This document shows, in pieces, positions 8,291-17,087 of a stretch of 64,000 nucleotides of DNA. Numbering within the stretch: position 1 is the first letter of the stretch; the number at the start of each line of letters is the position of its first letter. The position numbers were made by a program, and so were the translations under genes. The stretch is from MB1-2 sp046566065 (lineage in GTDB: Bacteria > Actinomycetota > CADDZG01 > WHSQ01): NCBI GenBank assembly GCA_046566065.1, contig JBKHXK010000007.1, positions 1 through 64,000 on the forward strand, in the 5' to 3' direction. The notes below the pieces were generated by a model. It searched no databases. It saw nothing but the letters and a program-made list of their open reading frames with translations, and was not told where the DNA came from.

Positions 8291-8314
8291 CTGTCGAGGT
8301 AGCGAGACTACCGG

Positions 8315-9298
8315 CTAGAGCTCCGCCTTCACGATGTCCACGGCCTTGCGGATGTTGGTGAGCTTCGCTTTGGCCTCGTCGACCGTACGCGTCTTCAATC
8401 CGCAGTCGGGGTCGACGAAGATCCGCTCGGGCGGGATGTGCTTGAGGGCGCTGCGGATGCCGTCCACCAAGGTCTCGACCGGCTCGAGCTCGTGCGTGTG
8501 GACGTCGGAGATGCCCAGCCCCACGTACTTCGTGAAGGGGTTGTCGGAGAACTCATCGAGCAGGGAATAGTCCGAGTTGGCGAACTCGAGATCGATCTGG
8601 TCGACCGGGATGTCCAGCATCTTGGGATACGCGTTGTGGAAGTCGCCGTAGCAGATGTGCGTGATGGTGTGTGCGCTCAGAGGCTCGGTGACGATCGCCA
8701 TCGACTCGATCACCAGATCGAGCTCGTCCATCCGGGTCGACGCCGCGGGCTCGTCGATCTGGATATAGCGCGCCCCGGCCTTCTCCAGATCGAGCGCCTC
8801 GTCGCGGATCACATTGGCCAGGTCGAGCACCATGTCGCGTCGGGTTGCGTAGTGCTCGTTGAACGACCAGTCGCAGATCGTGTACGGACCCGTCAGCATC
8901 CCCTTGACCGGAGCGTCGGTCAGTGACTGGGCGTACTTCCACCATTCCACCGTGATGGCGTGGTCGCGGCCGATCGGTCCCGTGGCGATCGGCTTCCGGT
9001 AGTAACGGTTGCCGTAGGAACGAACCAGTCCCCCGATCTCGAGGCCGGGTAGTTCTTCGGCGAAGTAAGCGACCATGTCGCCCCGGTACATCTCACCGTC
9101 GACGACGAGATCCGTGCCGATCGAGTCCTGGAACTCGATCCATTCCTTGGTCGCTTTGCGCTCGAGCTCGGTCAGCTCCTCGCGATCGATCTCCTTACGC
9201 GCGTACTGGCCGCGCGCCTTCTGCACGTAATCCGGCTTGGGGAAGCTCCCCACGGACGTTGTCCACAAGCCGGGGCCCGGAAGGTCCACCTTCGACAT
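8315..9298 (-). CDS. metE: Methionine synthase MetE, catalytic C-terminal half
   Basis: 327 residues against about 750 for full-length MetE. The zinc/homocysteine site of the C-terminal domain is complete: THICYGDFH (His-x-Cys), LEFANSD (Glu) and VDPDCGLKTR (Cys). TSVGSFPKP near the N-terminus and QIDEPA in the middle are family motifs. It would transfer a methyl group to homocysteine without cobalamin. It starts 2 bp after the stop of the N-half-like gene, so both are translated from the SAM-I-controlled mRNA. Short core MetE enzymes are known to use donors other than polyglutamyl methyl-folate, so the donor is open. Confidence 0.85.
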   Translation of the reverse strand: MSKVDLPGPGLWTTSVGSFPKPDYVQKARGQYARKEIDREELTELERKATKEWIEFQDSIGTDLVVDGEMYRGDMVAYFAEELPGLEIGGLVRSYGNRYYRKPIATGPIGRDHAITVEWWKYAQSLTDAPVKGMLTGPYTICDWSFNEHYATRRDMVLDLANVIRDEALDLEKAGARYIQIDEPAASTRMDELDLVIESMAIVTEPLSAHTITHICYGDFHNAYPKMLDIPVDQIDLEFANSDYSLLDEFSDNPFTKYVGLGISDVHTHELEPVETLVDGIRSALKHIPPERIFVDPDCGLKTRTVDEAKAKLTNIRKAVDIVKAEL

Positions 9299-9300
9299 GT

Positions 9301-10275
9301 CTATGCACCCACTTTCTGTGCCGCCTCGCACAAGCGATGGAGTTTGGCCCTGGCCTTCTCGCGGGGGAGGAACTCGAGTCCCGACGACGGTGACACGCTG
9401 AGATTGTCTGCGCCCACCGCGCTGACCAGATCCTCGATCGTCTTCTGCAGCTCCGTGGGGTCTTCCAGCTTGGTGTTGCGAGCATCTACGAGTCCGACCT
9501 GGAGCTTCGTCCCTTTGGGCAGTGAGTTGATCAGTTCGCGGTTCTCAGGGCCCGCCACCAGATCCAGTCCGAAGCGCTGGACCGGCAGATCGAAGAGCTC
9601 CGTGCCCAACCGCTTCGCGTCACCGAAGTACGTCGCCAGCACCAGCTCGACGTCAGACAGCTCGCCCGTCAGGACGTCGAACGCATCCTTGGCGAGGGCG
9701 AGGTCCTCGGGAGCGTCCAACAGAGCCGGTTCGTCGATCTGGATGACGCGCGCTCCCGCGGCCTGAAGCTCGAAGGCTTCCTGAGCCAGCACCTTGGCGA
9801 TCGCCAGCACGAAAGAACGATGGTCCCCGTAGTGTTCGTCGACAGACAGCCGCGCGAACGTGATCGGGCCGGGGATGACCGCTTTCACTTCCTTCGTGGC
9901 CACCGACGTTGCGAAGCGGAAAGCTTCTACGGATGACGGGCCGCGCCAGTCGAGATCACCGATGCAGATAGGCCGCCGGTAGTAGACGTTGTTGTCGAAC
10001 CAACGCAGGAGCCCACCGATCTCGAACCCCGCGATGTTGCGTGCGAACGGCGTGAGGATGTCGTCCCAGCGAACGTGCCCGTCGGTGATCAGATCGACCC
10101 CGGCCGCCTCTTGCTCGCCGATGACTTCCCGGGCGAGCTCGTCCTGAGCGGCCCGAAGGTCCTCGACCGTGGTGCTCCCCTTTTCGAGCCCGTGCAGCGT
10201 CTTGCGCACCTTGAAGACCTGGCCCTCTTCGGGCGGTTTCGGGTACGAGCCCACCACCGTGGTCTGGATCGGCAT
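9301..10275 (-). CDS. MetE N-terminal-domain-like protein
   Basis: 324 residues of the same barrel fold (TTVVGSYPKPPE at the N-terminus, QIDEPALLDAPED in the middle), but the zinc ligands are gone. The His-x-Cys position reads LATYFGD, the Glu position LDLVAGPEN, and the last Cys is Ser (SVSPSSGLEFLP). These substitutions resemble the N-terminal, non-catalytic half of full-length MetE (TYFG and VxPSxxL motifs). It therefore looks like the missing partner of the downstream C-half. It is the first gene after the SAM-I riboswitch and terminator. An independent methyltransferase role cannot be excluded. Confidence 0.8.
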   Translation of the reverse strand: MPIQTTVVGSYPKPPEEGQVFKVRKTLHGLEKGSTTVEDLRAAQDELAREVIGEQEAAGVDLITDGHVRWDDILTPFARNIAGFEIGGLLRWFDNNVYYRRPICIGDLDWRGPSSVEAFRFATSVATKEVKAVIPGPITFARLSVDEHYGDHRSFVLAIAKVLAQEAFELQAAGARVIQIDEPALLDAPEDLALAKDAFDVLTGELSDVELVLATYFGDAKRLGTELFDLPVQRFGLDLVAGPENRELINSLPKGTKLQVGLVDARNTKLEDPTELQKTIEDLVSAVGADNLSVSPSSGLEFLPREKARAKLHRLCEAAQKVGA

Positions 10276-10296
10276 GTCTCTCCTTCCTCGACAACT

Positions 10297-10325
10297 GAAA
10301 AAGCCTCCCGTTCCGGACGGAAGGC
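10297..10325 (-). terminator. Riboswitch expression-platform terminator
   Basis: On the minus strand GCCTTCCGT-CCGGA-ACGGGAGGC forms a 9-bp stem (one G-T pair) followed by TTTTT. It lies between the SAM-I aptamer and the MetE-N-like start codon, as expected for transcriptional attenuation when S-adenosylmethionine is bound. Confidence 0.88.
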
Positions 10326-10338
10326 CTAGGGAAGAAGC

Positions 10339-10432
10339 CCGCTCATCCGTCCGGGATTCGCACCTGCCGGCTTCAGCCGGTGGTTGCGGCGGGATCACCG
10401 GGCCGGGCCCTCCCCCGCTCTTGATGAGCGGT
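10339..10432 (-). promoter_or_regulatory. SAM-I riboswitch (S box)
   Basis: The minus strand carries S-box core sequences in order: CTCATCAAGAGCGG, GGAGGGCCCGGCCC, CCGCCGCAACC and AGGTGCGAATCCC. P1 pairs CCGCTCATC with GATGAGCGG perfectly (9 bp). A terminator follows. This ties the downstream pair of MetE-like genes to methionine/SAM homeostasis. Confidence 0.93.
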
Positions 10433-10480
10433 CTAACTATAGACGCCTAGATGGCCAGGATCCGCGCTGAGCCCGCAAGG

Positions 10481-10508
10481 GAAAGGCCCCGGTCGCCCGG
10501 GGCCCTTT
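10481..10508 (-). terminator. Strong GC hairpin after the Fe-S carrier gene
   Basis: GGGCCCCGG-GCGA-CCGGGGCC lies about 25 bp after the stop of the A-type carrier gene, and then TTTCCCTT. The stem is strong but the T-tract is interrupted, so this is a probable terminator that may act in both directions. Confidence 0.5.
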
Positions 10509-10529
10509 AGATCGAGGTGATGCGACCCG

Positions 10530-10910
10530 TCAGAACTGAGCGGAGTCCCCGCAGGCGCAGGTGCCCTTCGCGTTCGGGTTGTCGATCGTGAAGCCCGACT
10601 GCTCGAGGGTGTCCAGGTAGTCGATCTTGGCGCCACGCAGGTAGGGGGCGCTCATCTTGTCGACCCGGATCTCGACGCCGTGCATCTGCTCGATGTGGTC
10701 GTCGTCCAGCTTGCGGTCGTCGAAGTAGAGGGCGTAGCGCAGGCCGGCGCAGCCGCCGGGCTGCACGGCGACCCTCAAGGCGTACTCCTTGCCCTGGTGC
10801 TCCTCCGGGGCCGCGGCGGTCTCGCGGTCGAGTAGCTCCGTGACCTTGGAGGCCGCGGTCGGCGTGATGGAGAAGGTGTTGGTCTCGGTGTTGGTCTCGG
10901 TCATCGACAC
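10530..10910 (-). CDS. erpA: A-type Fe-S carrier (ErpA/IscA/HesB family)
   Basis: 126 residues from a GTG at 10910 placed 6 nt after AGGAGG (an ATG two codons later is possible). The three cluster-binding cysteines are present: VQPGGCAGLRY and C-x-C in GTCACGDSAQF at the C-terminus. ITPTAASKV is the family's N-terminal motif. It delivers Fe-S clusters to apo-proteins; KorAB, ferredoxin, LipA, WhiB and IspH in this window are possible clients. A perfect TATAAT -10 with an embedded palindrome lies upstream. Confidence 0.9.
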   Translation of the reverse strand: MSMTETNTETNTFSITPTAASKVTELLDRETAAAPEEHQGKEYALRVAVQPGGCAGLRYALYFDDRKLDDDHIEQMHGVEIRVDKMSAPYLRGAKIDYLDTLEQSGFTIDNPNAKGTCACGDSAQF

Positions 10911-10954
10911 GATGTTCCTCCTTCATAGGGCGCCTCATCGGGGGCGCGTCCTCG

Positions 10955-10976
10955 ATTATAGGGACACCCCGGTGTC
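10955..10976 (-). promoter_or_regulatory. erpA promoter with palindromic operator
   Basis: A perfect TATAAT occupies 10960-10955, about 45 bp upstream of the start codon. Immediately upstream is the inverted repeat GACACC-GG-GGTGTC (10976-10963), in the -10/-35 spacer. No good -35 is visible. The palindrome's position suggests a repressor or activator site. Confidence 0.5.
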
Positions 10977-11011
10977 TCTTCGGCCATTCCGGGCCTCGAC
11001 CCAAGGGCGGG

Positions 11012-11197
11012 TCAGTGGACCAGCACCCATTCGAGGACGAGAGCGGCCGCCGCTAGAGCGATCAGAGCTCCCATAACGGTCATCGTGGCTCCCGGGAGCG
11101 GCTTCTCTGCGATCAGGGGCCACAGCACCACCAGCAGGATCGAGGCGGCCCCGCACAGCGTGAACACGAGGACGGCCACGTGGAGCAGCTCGTGCAT
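11012..11197 (-). CDS. Small two-TM membrane protein
   Basis: 61 residues with two hydrophobic segments (about 5-28 and 38-58) and a short charged loop (AEKPLPG). The ATG overlaps the stop of the pmbA homologue (ATGA), which supports real translation. The family is not recognised. It is the last gene of the ThDP-lyase/tldD/pmbA operon. Confidence 0.6.
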   Translation of the reverse strand: MHELLHVAVLVFTLCGAASILLVVLWPLIAEKPLPGATMTVMGALIALAAAALVLEWVLVH

Positions 11198-12567
11198 CAG
11201 TGTGTGGTGGTGGAGGCGAAGTTGAATGCGCCCACGGCGACAGAGGGCGCTACGAAGGACCCGAACGAACCGAAGTCCGGCGGGAAAGCGCGCACCTCGG
11301 AGCCCACGCGAGTGGTGGCCGCGAGAGCGTCGAGCACGCTCTGCGAGAACCGGAAGTTGCGCACGGGCTCGGCGATCTCGCCTCCCCTGATCCGGAAGGT
11401 GCCATCCCGGGTCATCCCGGTCAACAGGGTGCTGGGCCGGTCGAGGACGTTCACGTAATGGAACCTGGTCACGAGGAACCCGTCACCGACCGCCGCCAGC
11501 AGGTCTTCGGTCGACGCATCGCCGTCGTGCATGACGACGTTGGACGCATAGGGACCGAACTCGCTCCACCCGGAGTAGTGACCGGAGGGGGTCACGCCCA
11601 GGGCCGGAGCGGTCCGCAGGTCGGTGACCGGGCCCACGGCTCGTCCGGATTCGATGATGCACACCTTCCGGCGAGGCACGCCTTCGAAGTCGAATCCGAT
11701 CCCGACCGAATCCCCGTGGCGGACGTCGTCCTCGACCGTCACGCAGGGGGCGGCAACCTGCTCCCCCGCCCGCGTCGCCAAGAAGCTCTCGCCGTCGAGT
11801 ACCTGCTTCGCCCCCATCCCGACGTACGAGAGGTAATCGAGCATCAAGGCAACGGCCGAGGGCTCCAGGAGAACAGCATGCTCACCCGGTTCCGCCTCTA
11901 CCGGATCGTGACCGCGCGCCGCTTTCGAGGCCGCGGTGCGAGCGGCGCTTTCGGGATCGATCTGCGAAACGGCATGCGAGCTCGCTTCCCCCCAGCCCGT
12001 CGCCTCACCATCATCGACCAGGCAGGTTGTCACGCAACGCGTGAAAGCGTCGAAACAGTCGATACCTAGCGAGTTGATCACCGCGAAACAGTGCGCACTC
12101 GTCTCGAAGATCCCCGCGCTGTTGTCCGATCCCGAAGCGGCGAGCATCGCTCGAACCGCAGCAGCGCGCCGGTCGGGAGAGGCGGTCGCGGTGTCCTCGT
12201 CCCATCGGAAGATGCCCTCGGCACGTCCGACCCTCTCTGGAGAAGGAAGCCCCGGGAAGTCCTCATCCGGCAACGAGACGGCGGCTGCCTCTCGAGCGCG
12301 AGCGGCCGCCCTCATCAAACTCGCGGCGTCCAACTGGTTGGTGGCGGCGCTGGCGACGCGGTCTCCCACCACTACGCGGACCTGGGCCCGGAGCTCGTTG
12401 CGAACGATGTTCTGGATGATCTCGGATCTTGCATAACGCGTGAGTCCCATCCGGGACGCGGTCAGCACCACCTCGACCGCGTCCGTATCCGGCAGGCCCA
12501 ACACGGGTCCGGCCGCCGCCCGCGCGGCCCCCGCGGTCAGAGGGAAGCTGTGGGCCACCACGCTCAT
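11197..12567 (-). CDS. pmbA: TldE/PmbA-family protein
   Basis: 456 residues. It pairs with TldD: the ATG overlaps the tldD stop (ATGA). Family features are the mixed N-terminal domain, FDFEGVPRRKVCIIESGRAVGP, and the C-terminal NFRFSQSVLDAL. Like other TldE subunits it lacks the HExxxH zinc motif. TldD/TldE form a heterodimeric metalloprotease that trims unfolded or modified peptides. Confidence 0.85.
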   Translation of the reverse strand: MSVVAHSFPLTAGAARAAAGPVLGLPDTDAVEVVLTASRMGLTRYARSEIIQNIVRNELRAQVRVVVGDRVASAATNQLDAASLMRAAARAREAAAVSLPDEDFPGLPSPERVGRAEGIFRWDEDTATASPDRRAAAVRAMLAASGSDNSAGIFETSAHCFAVINSLGIDCFDAFTRCVTTCLVDDGEATGWGEASSHAVSQIDPESAARTAASKAARGHDPVEAEPGEHAVLLEPSAVALMLDYLSYVGMGAKQVLDGESFLATRAGEQVAAPCVTVEDDVRHGDSVGIGFDFEGVPRRKVCIIESGRAVGPVTDLRTAPALGVTPSGHYSGWSEFGPYASNVVMHDGDASTEDLLAAVGDGFLVTRFHYVNVLDRPSTLLTGMTRDGTFRIRGGEIAEPVRNFRFSQSVLDALAATTRVGSEVRAFPPDFGSFGSFVAPSVAVGAFNFASTTTH

Positions 12568-14009
12568 CGCTCGACCCCGATGCTCACGTTGCGGAAGCGA
12601 GCGGGAGCCGTCCCGTGTCCGACGCGCATCGTCTGTCCTGGTTGGCCCTTCCCGCAGTTGGGGGTCCCTCGCATCTTCCATTCCTCCGGGCCTGCAACCG
12701 CGTCGCAAGAGGACCAGAACACGGGCGTGTCTCCCGTATAGCGAGGGTTCTTCAGCATCCGGCGCAGCTTGCCCTTCTTGATCTCCCAGGCGATCTCGCA
12801 TCCGAACTGGAAGTTCTTCCTCTTGTCGTCGATCGACCAGGACCTGTTGGTGGCCATGTAGATGCCGTCCGACACGTCCGCCAGCAGATCGTCCAGAGAT
12901 CCCTCACCCGGCAACAGATTGATGTTCGCCATACGGATCAAGGGCAGGTTCTCCCAACCCTCGGCGCGCATCGTGCCGTTGGAGCGGTCGGCCCCGATCG
13001 CCGCGGCCGTCTCTCGTGATGTCTGGAAGCCCACCAGCGTTCCGGCTCGCACCAGATCGACCTTCTGCGCGGCCACGCCTTCGTCGTCGTAGGCGTAGGA
13101 ACCAAGACCACCTGCCACGGTCGGGTCGGATGTGATGTTCACGAGCTCCGACCCGTAACGGAGTGCCCCTAGATCGGGGATCCCGACGAAGGAGGTGCCG
13201 GCGAACGCGGCCTCCATGCCGAGCACCCGGTCCAGCTCGGTCGGATGGCCTACCGATTCGTGGACCTGCAACATCATCTGGTGTCCATCGATCACGAGCG
13301 TGGTCGAGCCCGACGGGCACTCCTTGGCCGTGAGGAGAGCGGCCGCTTCCTCCGCGACCCGGGGCGCGTTCTCCGCTAGGTCCATCTCTCGGACCAGTTC
13401 GTAGCCGGCAGAGGCGTAGTGCCCGCGGAACGACCCTGGATAAGACCGCACCTGGACGTCATCGCCCTCTACCGCGGTGGCCTCGAGACCCGCGCCGGTG
13501 TGCACGATCGTCTGCTCGATGTCGGAGCCCTCCGAGGACATGAACCAGCAACGCTGCTTCACGCAATCGAGGGTCCCGCGCGCGATCCTGATCCCGTCGA
13601 CACGGTCCATCTGCTCGGTGGCGGCGACGAAGAGACCGATCTTCTCCTCCAGCGGGACCTCGAAGGGATCCTCGGTGTACGGCGATGTCCAGACATCGAC
13701 GTGGACCGGTTCCGGCACAAGCTCGACGCGCCGGGTAACGGCGGTGGCGCTGGCTCGAGCAACGTCGACGGCCAGGCGAGCAACGCTCCCTGCCTCCTGT
13801 GCATCTAGATGCGGCGACGACGCGAACCCCCAGGCGCCCTCGACCAAGACACGCACCCCGAAACCCTCCGACGTGTTCCGGTCCAAACCCTCAACGGTGG
13901 GGCCGCGCACGGAGAGGGACTCCGAGTCGACCACCGCACCACGCACGTCTGCGTACGTCGCTCCGTCGGCGGTCGCCGCGTCCAGAGCGGATCGGAGCAG
14001 ATCTCTCAA
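12564..14009 (-). CDS. tldD: TldD-family metalloprotease
   Basis: 481 residues from a TTG at 14009 that overlaps the stop of the ThDP-enzyme gene (TTGA); the open frame continues upstream only as a shadow of that gene. The zinc motif HESVGHPTELDR (HExxxH) sits near residue 260, followed by YAYDDEGV and a C-terminal CGKGQPGQTMRVGHGT. The catalytic partner of the neighbouring TldE-like protein. Known TldD/E targets include precursor peptides of modified natural products; no such precursor is visible here. Confidence 0.87.
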   Translation of the reverse strand: MRDLLRSALDAATADGATYADVRGAVVDSESLSVRGPTVEGLDRNTSEGFGVRVLVEGAWGFASSPHLDAQEAGSVARLAVDVARASATAVTRRVELVPEPVHVDVWTSPYTEDPFEVPLEEKIGLFVAATEQMDRVDGIRIARGTLDCVKQRCWFMSSEGSDIEQTIVHTGAGLEATAVEGDDVQVRSYPGSFRGHYASAGYELVREMDLAENAPRVAEEAAALLTAKECPSGSTTLVIDGHQMMLQVHESVGHPTELDRVLGMEAAFAGTSFVGIPDLGALRYGSELVNITSDPTVAGGLGSYAYDDEGVAAQKVDLVRAGTLVGFQTSRETAAAIGADRSNGTMRAEGWENLPLIRMANINLLPGEGSLDDLLADVSDGIYMATNRSWSIDDKRKNFQFGCEIAWEIKKGKLRRMLKNPRYTGDTPVFWSSCDAVAGPEEWKMRGTPNCGKGQPGQTMRVGHGTAPARFRNVSIGVER

Positions 14010-15667
14010 GCGAGGTTGGCGGAGCGGGGATAAGCCACGTCTGGATCCGTCAGCACGTTCACCACGGTTGGCTCGCCAGAATCGAAGGCTCGCTTGATGG
14101 CAGGGCCGATCTCGTTCGGCTCGGTGACCAGCTCGCCGCGGCCCCCGAACGACTCCATCATCTGGTCGTAGCGGATGCCGGGCGCAAGGTCCGCCGCTAC
14201 GTCGTAGCCGTAGAGACCACGCATCGGGTGCTTCTCGAGGCCCCAGATCCCGTTGTTCCCGACGACGCAGACGACCGGCAGCTTGTGACGCACGAGCGAC
14301 TCCAGCTCGCTGGCAGAGAAACCGATGGCGCCATCCCCATAGAGAAGGACCACCTGCCGGTCGGGATGAGCGAGCCGCGCCGCCATCGCGTAGCCGGGCC
14401 CTACGCCGAGACAGCCGAAGGGGCCTGGATCGAGCCAGCACCCCGGCTCGTACGACGGCACCTCGCGTCCCGCGTAGGAGACGAAGTCGCCGCCGTCGCC
14501 GATGACGATCGCGTCCCGATCCAACAGCGGCACCAGCTCGCCGTAGATACGCATCGGGTGGATCGGGGTCGAATCCGAGGCCAGCTCGGCTTGAGCCGCC
14601 GCGCGCTTCTGCTCTTCGGTCTCCGACAACGCCTCCAGCCACGACTTGGTGTCCAAGGCGCCGCTCAGCGCCGCGGCCAGAGCATCGAAGGTCGCGTCCA
14701 AGGGGGCCCCGACCGCCGCGGCCGGCTCCGCATGCTGGGAGATCAGATCGGGATGAGAATCGAGATGGACGAGGTTCTTGAACCCCTGCCCGAAACCGAG
14801 CCTGAAGTCCAGCGGCGTGCCCGCCACGATGACCAGGTCCGCCTCCTTGAGGGCCCTGGACCGGGCGCGTGAGAAGGCGAGTCGATGGTCGGCGGGAACG
14901 CAGCCGCGACCCTGGCCGTTCATGAAGACCGGAACCTCGGCAGCTTCGACGAACGCGCGCAGCGCGTGCTCGGCTCCGTCCATCCACACGTTCGAGCCCG
15001 CGATCACCACGGGGCGCTCCGATCGCGACAGGAGCGCCGCCACGTTGTCGATCCCCTGCGCGTCGGGCTCGAGGTGCACCTGCTCCGGCACCTCGAAGGT
15101 GAAGTCCGCCATGTTGAAGAGCACATCCAGCGGGAAATCGAGGAAACGCGGCCCTCGTGGCGCGGTCGTTGCATCCAGTGCGGCGGCCAGGACCGCGGTT
15201 CCCGCGCCCGCCGTGTCGGTCACGGTCTGCGCCGGCGCTATGGGATCGACGAACGGGACGTGATCGATCTCCTGGAGGGAACCCTGCCCCCACCGGAAAG
15301 CCGGAGCGCGCCCCGCGAGAGCGAGGACCGGAGCCCGATTGAAAGAGGCTTGCGCCAGAGGGCTGATCACGTTGGTGACCCCGGGACCTGCCGTGATCGC
15401 CGCGACGCCCACCGAGCGCGCGATCCGAGCCCATCCCTCGGCTGCGAACCCCGCGTTCTGCTCGTGTCGCACGTCGACCAGGCGGATGCCCTCTTGGTGG
15501 CAACCGTCGAGGAACGGGAAGATGTGCCCCCCGCTCAAGGTGAACACGTGGCGCACGCCGAGGGCCTTCAGGGCTTTGACGGCCACCAGGCCCCCGTGCC
15601 CGTTGCCCTCGAGCGAGGCCGCGGCCTTCCGCAACTCCTCCGACGACGGGGTCCAGGAAACAGACAT
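14006..15667 (-). CDS. Thiamine-diphosphate enzyme, acetolactate synthase/2-hydroxyacyl-CoA lyase family
   Basis: 553 residues. The cofactor-activating Glu69 lies in VRHEQNAGFAAEG, and the ThDP/Mg motif runs from GDGAIGFSASELE to NN near residues 430-460. The three-domain order (PYR, central, PP) is intact. The IWGLEK and GRGCVPADHRL features are closer to 2-hydroxyacyl-CoA lyases/oxalyl-CoA decarboxylases than to biosynthetic IlvB, and no ilvN regulatory subunit follows. Substrate undetermined. Upstream TAGGCT 6 nt before the ATG, with no Shine-Dalgarno, suggests a leaderless start. Confidence 0.82.
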   Translation of the reverse strand: MSVSWTPSSEELRKAAASLEGNGHGGLVAVKALKALGVRHVFTLSGGHIFPFLDGCHQEGIRLVDVRHEQNAGFAAEGWARIARSVGVAAITAGPGVTNVISPLAQASFNRAPVLALAGRAPAFRWGQGSLQEIDHVPFVDPIAPAQTVTDTAGAGTAVLAAALDATTAPRGPRFLDFPLDVLFNMADFTFEVPEQVHLEPDAQGIDNVAALLSRSERPVVIAGSNVWMDGAEHALRAFVEAAEVPVFMNGQGRGCVPADHRLAFSRARSRALKEADLVIVAGTPLDFRLGFGQGFKNLVHLDSHPDLISQHAEPAAAVGAPLDATFDALAAALSGALDTKSWLEALSETEEQKRAAAQAELASDSTPIHPMRIYGELVPLLDRDAIVIGDGGDFVSYAGREVPSYEPGCWLDPGPFGCLGVGPGYAMAARLAHPDRQVVLLYGDGAIGFSASELESLVRHKLPVVCVVGNNGIWGLEKHPMRGLYGYDVAADLAPGIRYDQMMESFGGRGELVTEPNEIGPAIKRAFDSGEPTVVNVLTDPDVAYPRSANLA

Positions 15668-15673
15668 CGCGGC

Positions 15674-15679
15674 AGCCTA
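15674..15679 (-). promoter_or_regulatory. Putative leaderless -10 (TAGGCT)
   Basis: TAGGCT ends 6 nt before the ATG of the ThDP enzyme on the minus strand; there is no Shine-Dalgarno between them. Confidence 0.45.
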
Positions 15680-15705
15680 CAAACAGTGAGCGAAGGTGTC
15701 TGCTG

Positions 15706-16008
15706 CTATTCCCCGTCCGAGACCCAGCGGGTGCCGCCGGTGTCCCCGCTGGCGGCGGTCTCCGACGAGGAGCGCCGGATCACGTGATCGTCGTCGGGCT
15801 CCAGGTCGTAGGCCTCGGCGGTGCGGGCTTCGGAGTCCTCCAGCATCCTGCGCGCGGTCCTGCGCGCCGCCTCGAGACCGTCCTGCGCCGCGCCGTGGTT
15901 GTCATCACTCTCGCGGAGCAGCTTCTGCGCCAGGCGCTCGACCCTCTCTTCGTAGGCCGGGTCGTCGGTCACCTTCTCGATGTACTCGGGTTCGGCGTTG
16001 TCAGCCAC
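15706..16008 (-). CDS. Acidic hypothetical protein
   Basis: 100 residues, rich in Asp/Glu/Arg, from a GTG at 16008 preceded by GAGGAGG. No membrane segment and no recognised domain. The middle (YEERVERLAQKLLRES to ARRTARRMLEDSEA) is predicted amphipathic helix; the last 20 residues are Ser/Gly-rich. It lies 20 bp after korB and may be co-transcribed with korAB. Confidence 0.55.
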   Translation of the reverse strand: MADNAEPEYIEKVTDDPAYEERVERLAQKLLRESDDNHGAAQDGLEAARRTARRMLEDSEARTAEAYDLEPDDDHVIRRSSSETAASGDTGGTRWVSDGE

Positions 16009-16028
16009 CCACGGCCTCCTCTAAGCGA

Positions 16029-17087
16029 TCAGTCCACGGTCCAAGTGTCACCGGAGCCCAGCAAACGCTCCAGGTCACCCGGGCCCTGCTGCTCCGACGC
16101 TACGCGGAGTTGATGCTCGATGCCGTCGCCGTAGACCGGACGCTGTACGTCGCGGAACACGCCGATCGGCGTCGGCTGGGTCGGCCCGTCCGCTATCCGA
16201 GACAGAGCGAAAGCGAGGCTTGGGTCGTCCCGGTGTTCGTCATGGACCAGCAGCTTGTCCTCACCGACGTCCGCGACCTTAACCGTCTCCACCCGGCCCT
16301 CGGCCGTCATGACGACTCCGCTCTCACCCGCCGGCCCGAACCTGATCGGTTTGCCGTGCTCGAGGTAGATGCGGTTGGCGGAGCGACCTTCTTTGCCGGT
16401 CAACGCCACGAACGCACCGTCGTTGAAGATGTTGCAGTTCTGGTAGATCTCGACGAAGGCCGAGCCGCGATGAGCCGCTGCTCTGCGGATGATCTCCGGC
16501 AGGTGCTTGCGTTCGACGTCGATCGTTCGAGCTACGAAAGAAGCCTCGGCCCCCAGCGCGACCGACACCGGGTTGAAGGGGTGCTCGAGAGACCCGAACG
16601 GGGTCGACTTCGTGATCTTGCCCTTCTCGGACGTGGGCGAGTACTGCCCTTTGGTCAATCCGTAGATCTGGTTGTTGAACAGGAGGATCTTCAGGTTGAC
16701 GTTCCTGCGGAGGGCGTGGATGAAATGGTTGCCGCCGATGGAGAGCCCGTCGCCGTCGCCCGTTACCACCCAGACCTGCAGGTCGGGCCGAGCGGTCGCT
16801 ACACCGGTGGCGATCGCCGCAGCGCGTCCGTGGATGCCGTGGATGCCGTAGGTGTTCATGTAATAGGGGAAGCGACTGGAGCAACCGATCCCCGAGACCC
16901 AGACCATCTTCTCGGGCGGTACGCCGAGCTCGGGCATGACGCTCTGAACCGCAGCGAGGATGGCGTAGTCGCCACAGCCGGGGCACCAGCGAACCTCCTG
17001 GTCCGACACGAAATCGTGCCGCGAGAGCGTGGCGACGTTGGAGGCCTCGGTGATGCCTCGCGTATCCGAACCTTCGTGCAGCGTCAT
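16029..17087 (-). CDS. korB: 2-oxoacid:ferredoxin oxidoreductase, beta subunit
   Basis: 352 residues. WCPGCGDYAIL gives two of the cluster cysteines, and VSGIGCSSRFPYY and the ThDP motif VTGDGDGLSIGGNHFIH-to-NN follow. HALRRN and NIFNDGAF are usual in KorB. The C-terminal 60 residues are an extension after the core. Translation is coupled to korA (ATGA). The complex converts a 2-oxoacid (2-oxoglutarate is most likely for actinobacterial KorAB) and CoA to acyl-CoA, CO2 and reduced ferredoxin; substrate not provable here. Confidence 0.92.
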   Translation of the reverse strand: MTLHEGSDTRGITEASNVATLSRHDFVSDQEVRWCPGCGDYAILAAVQSVMPELGVPPEKMVWVSGIGCSSRFPYYMNTYGIHGIHGRAAAIATGVATARPDLQVWVVTGDGDGLSIGGNHFIHALRRNVNLKILLFNNQIYGLTKGQYSPTSEKGKITKSTPFGSLEHPFNPVSVALGAEASFVARTIDVERKHLPEIIRRAAAHRGSAFVEIYQNCNIFNDGAFVALTGKEGRSANRIYLEHGKPIRFGPAGESGVVMTAEGRVETVKVADVGEDKLLVHDEHRDDPSLAFALSRIADGPTQPTPIGVFRDVQRPVYGDGIEHQLRVASEQQGPGDLERLLGSGDTWTVD

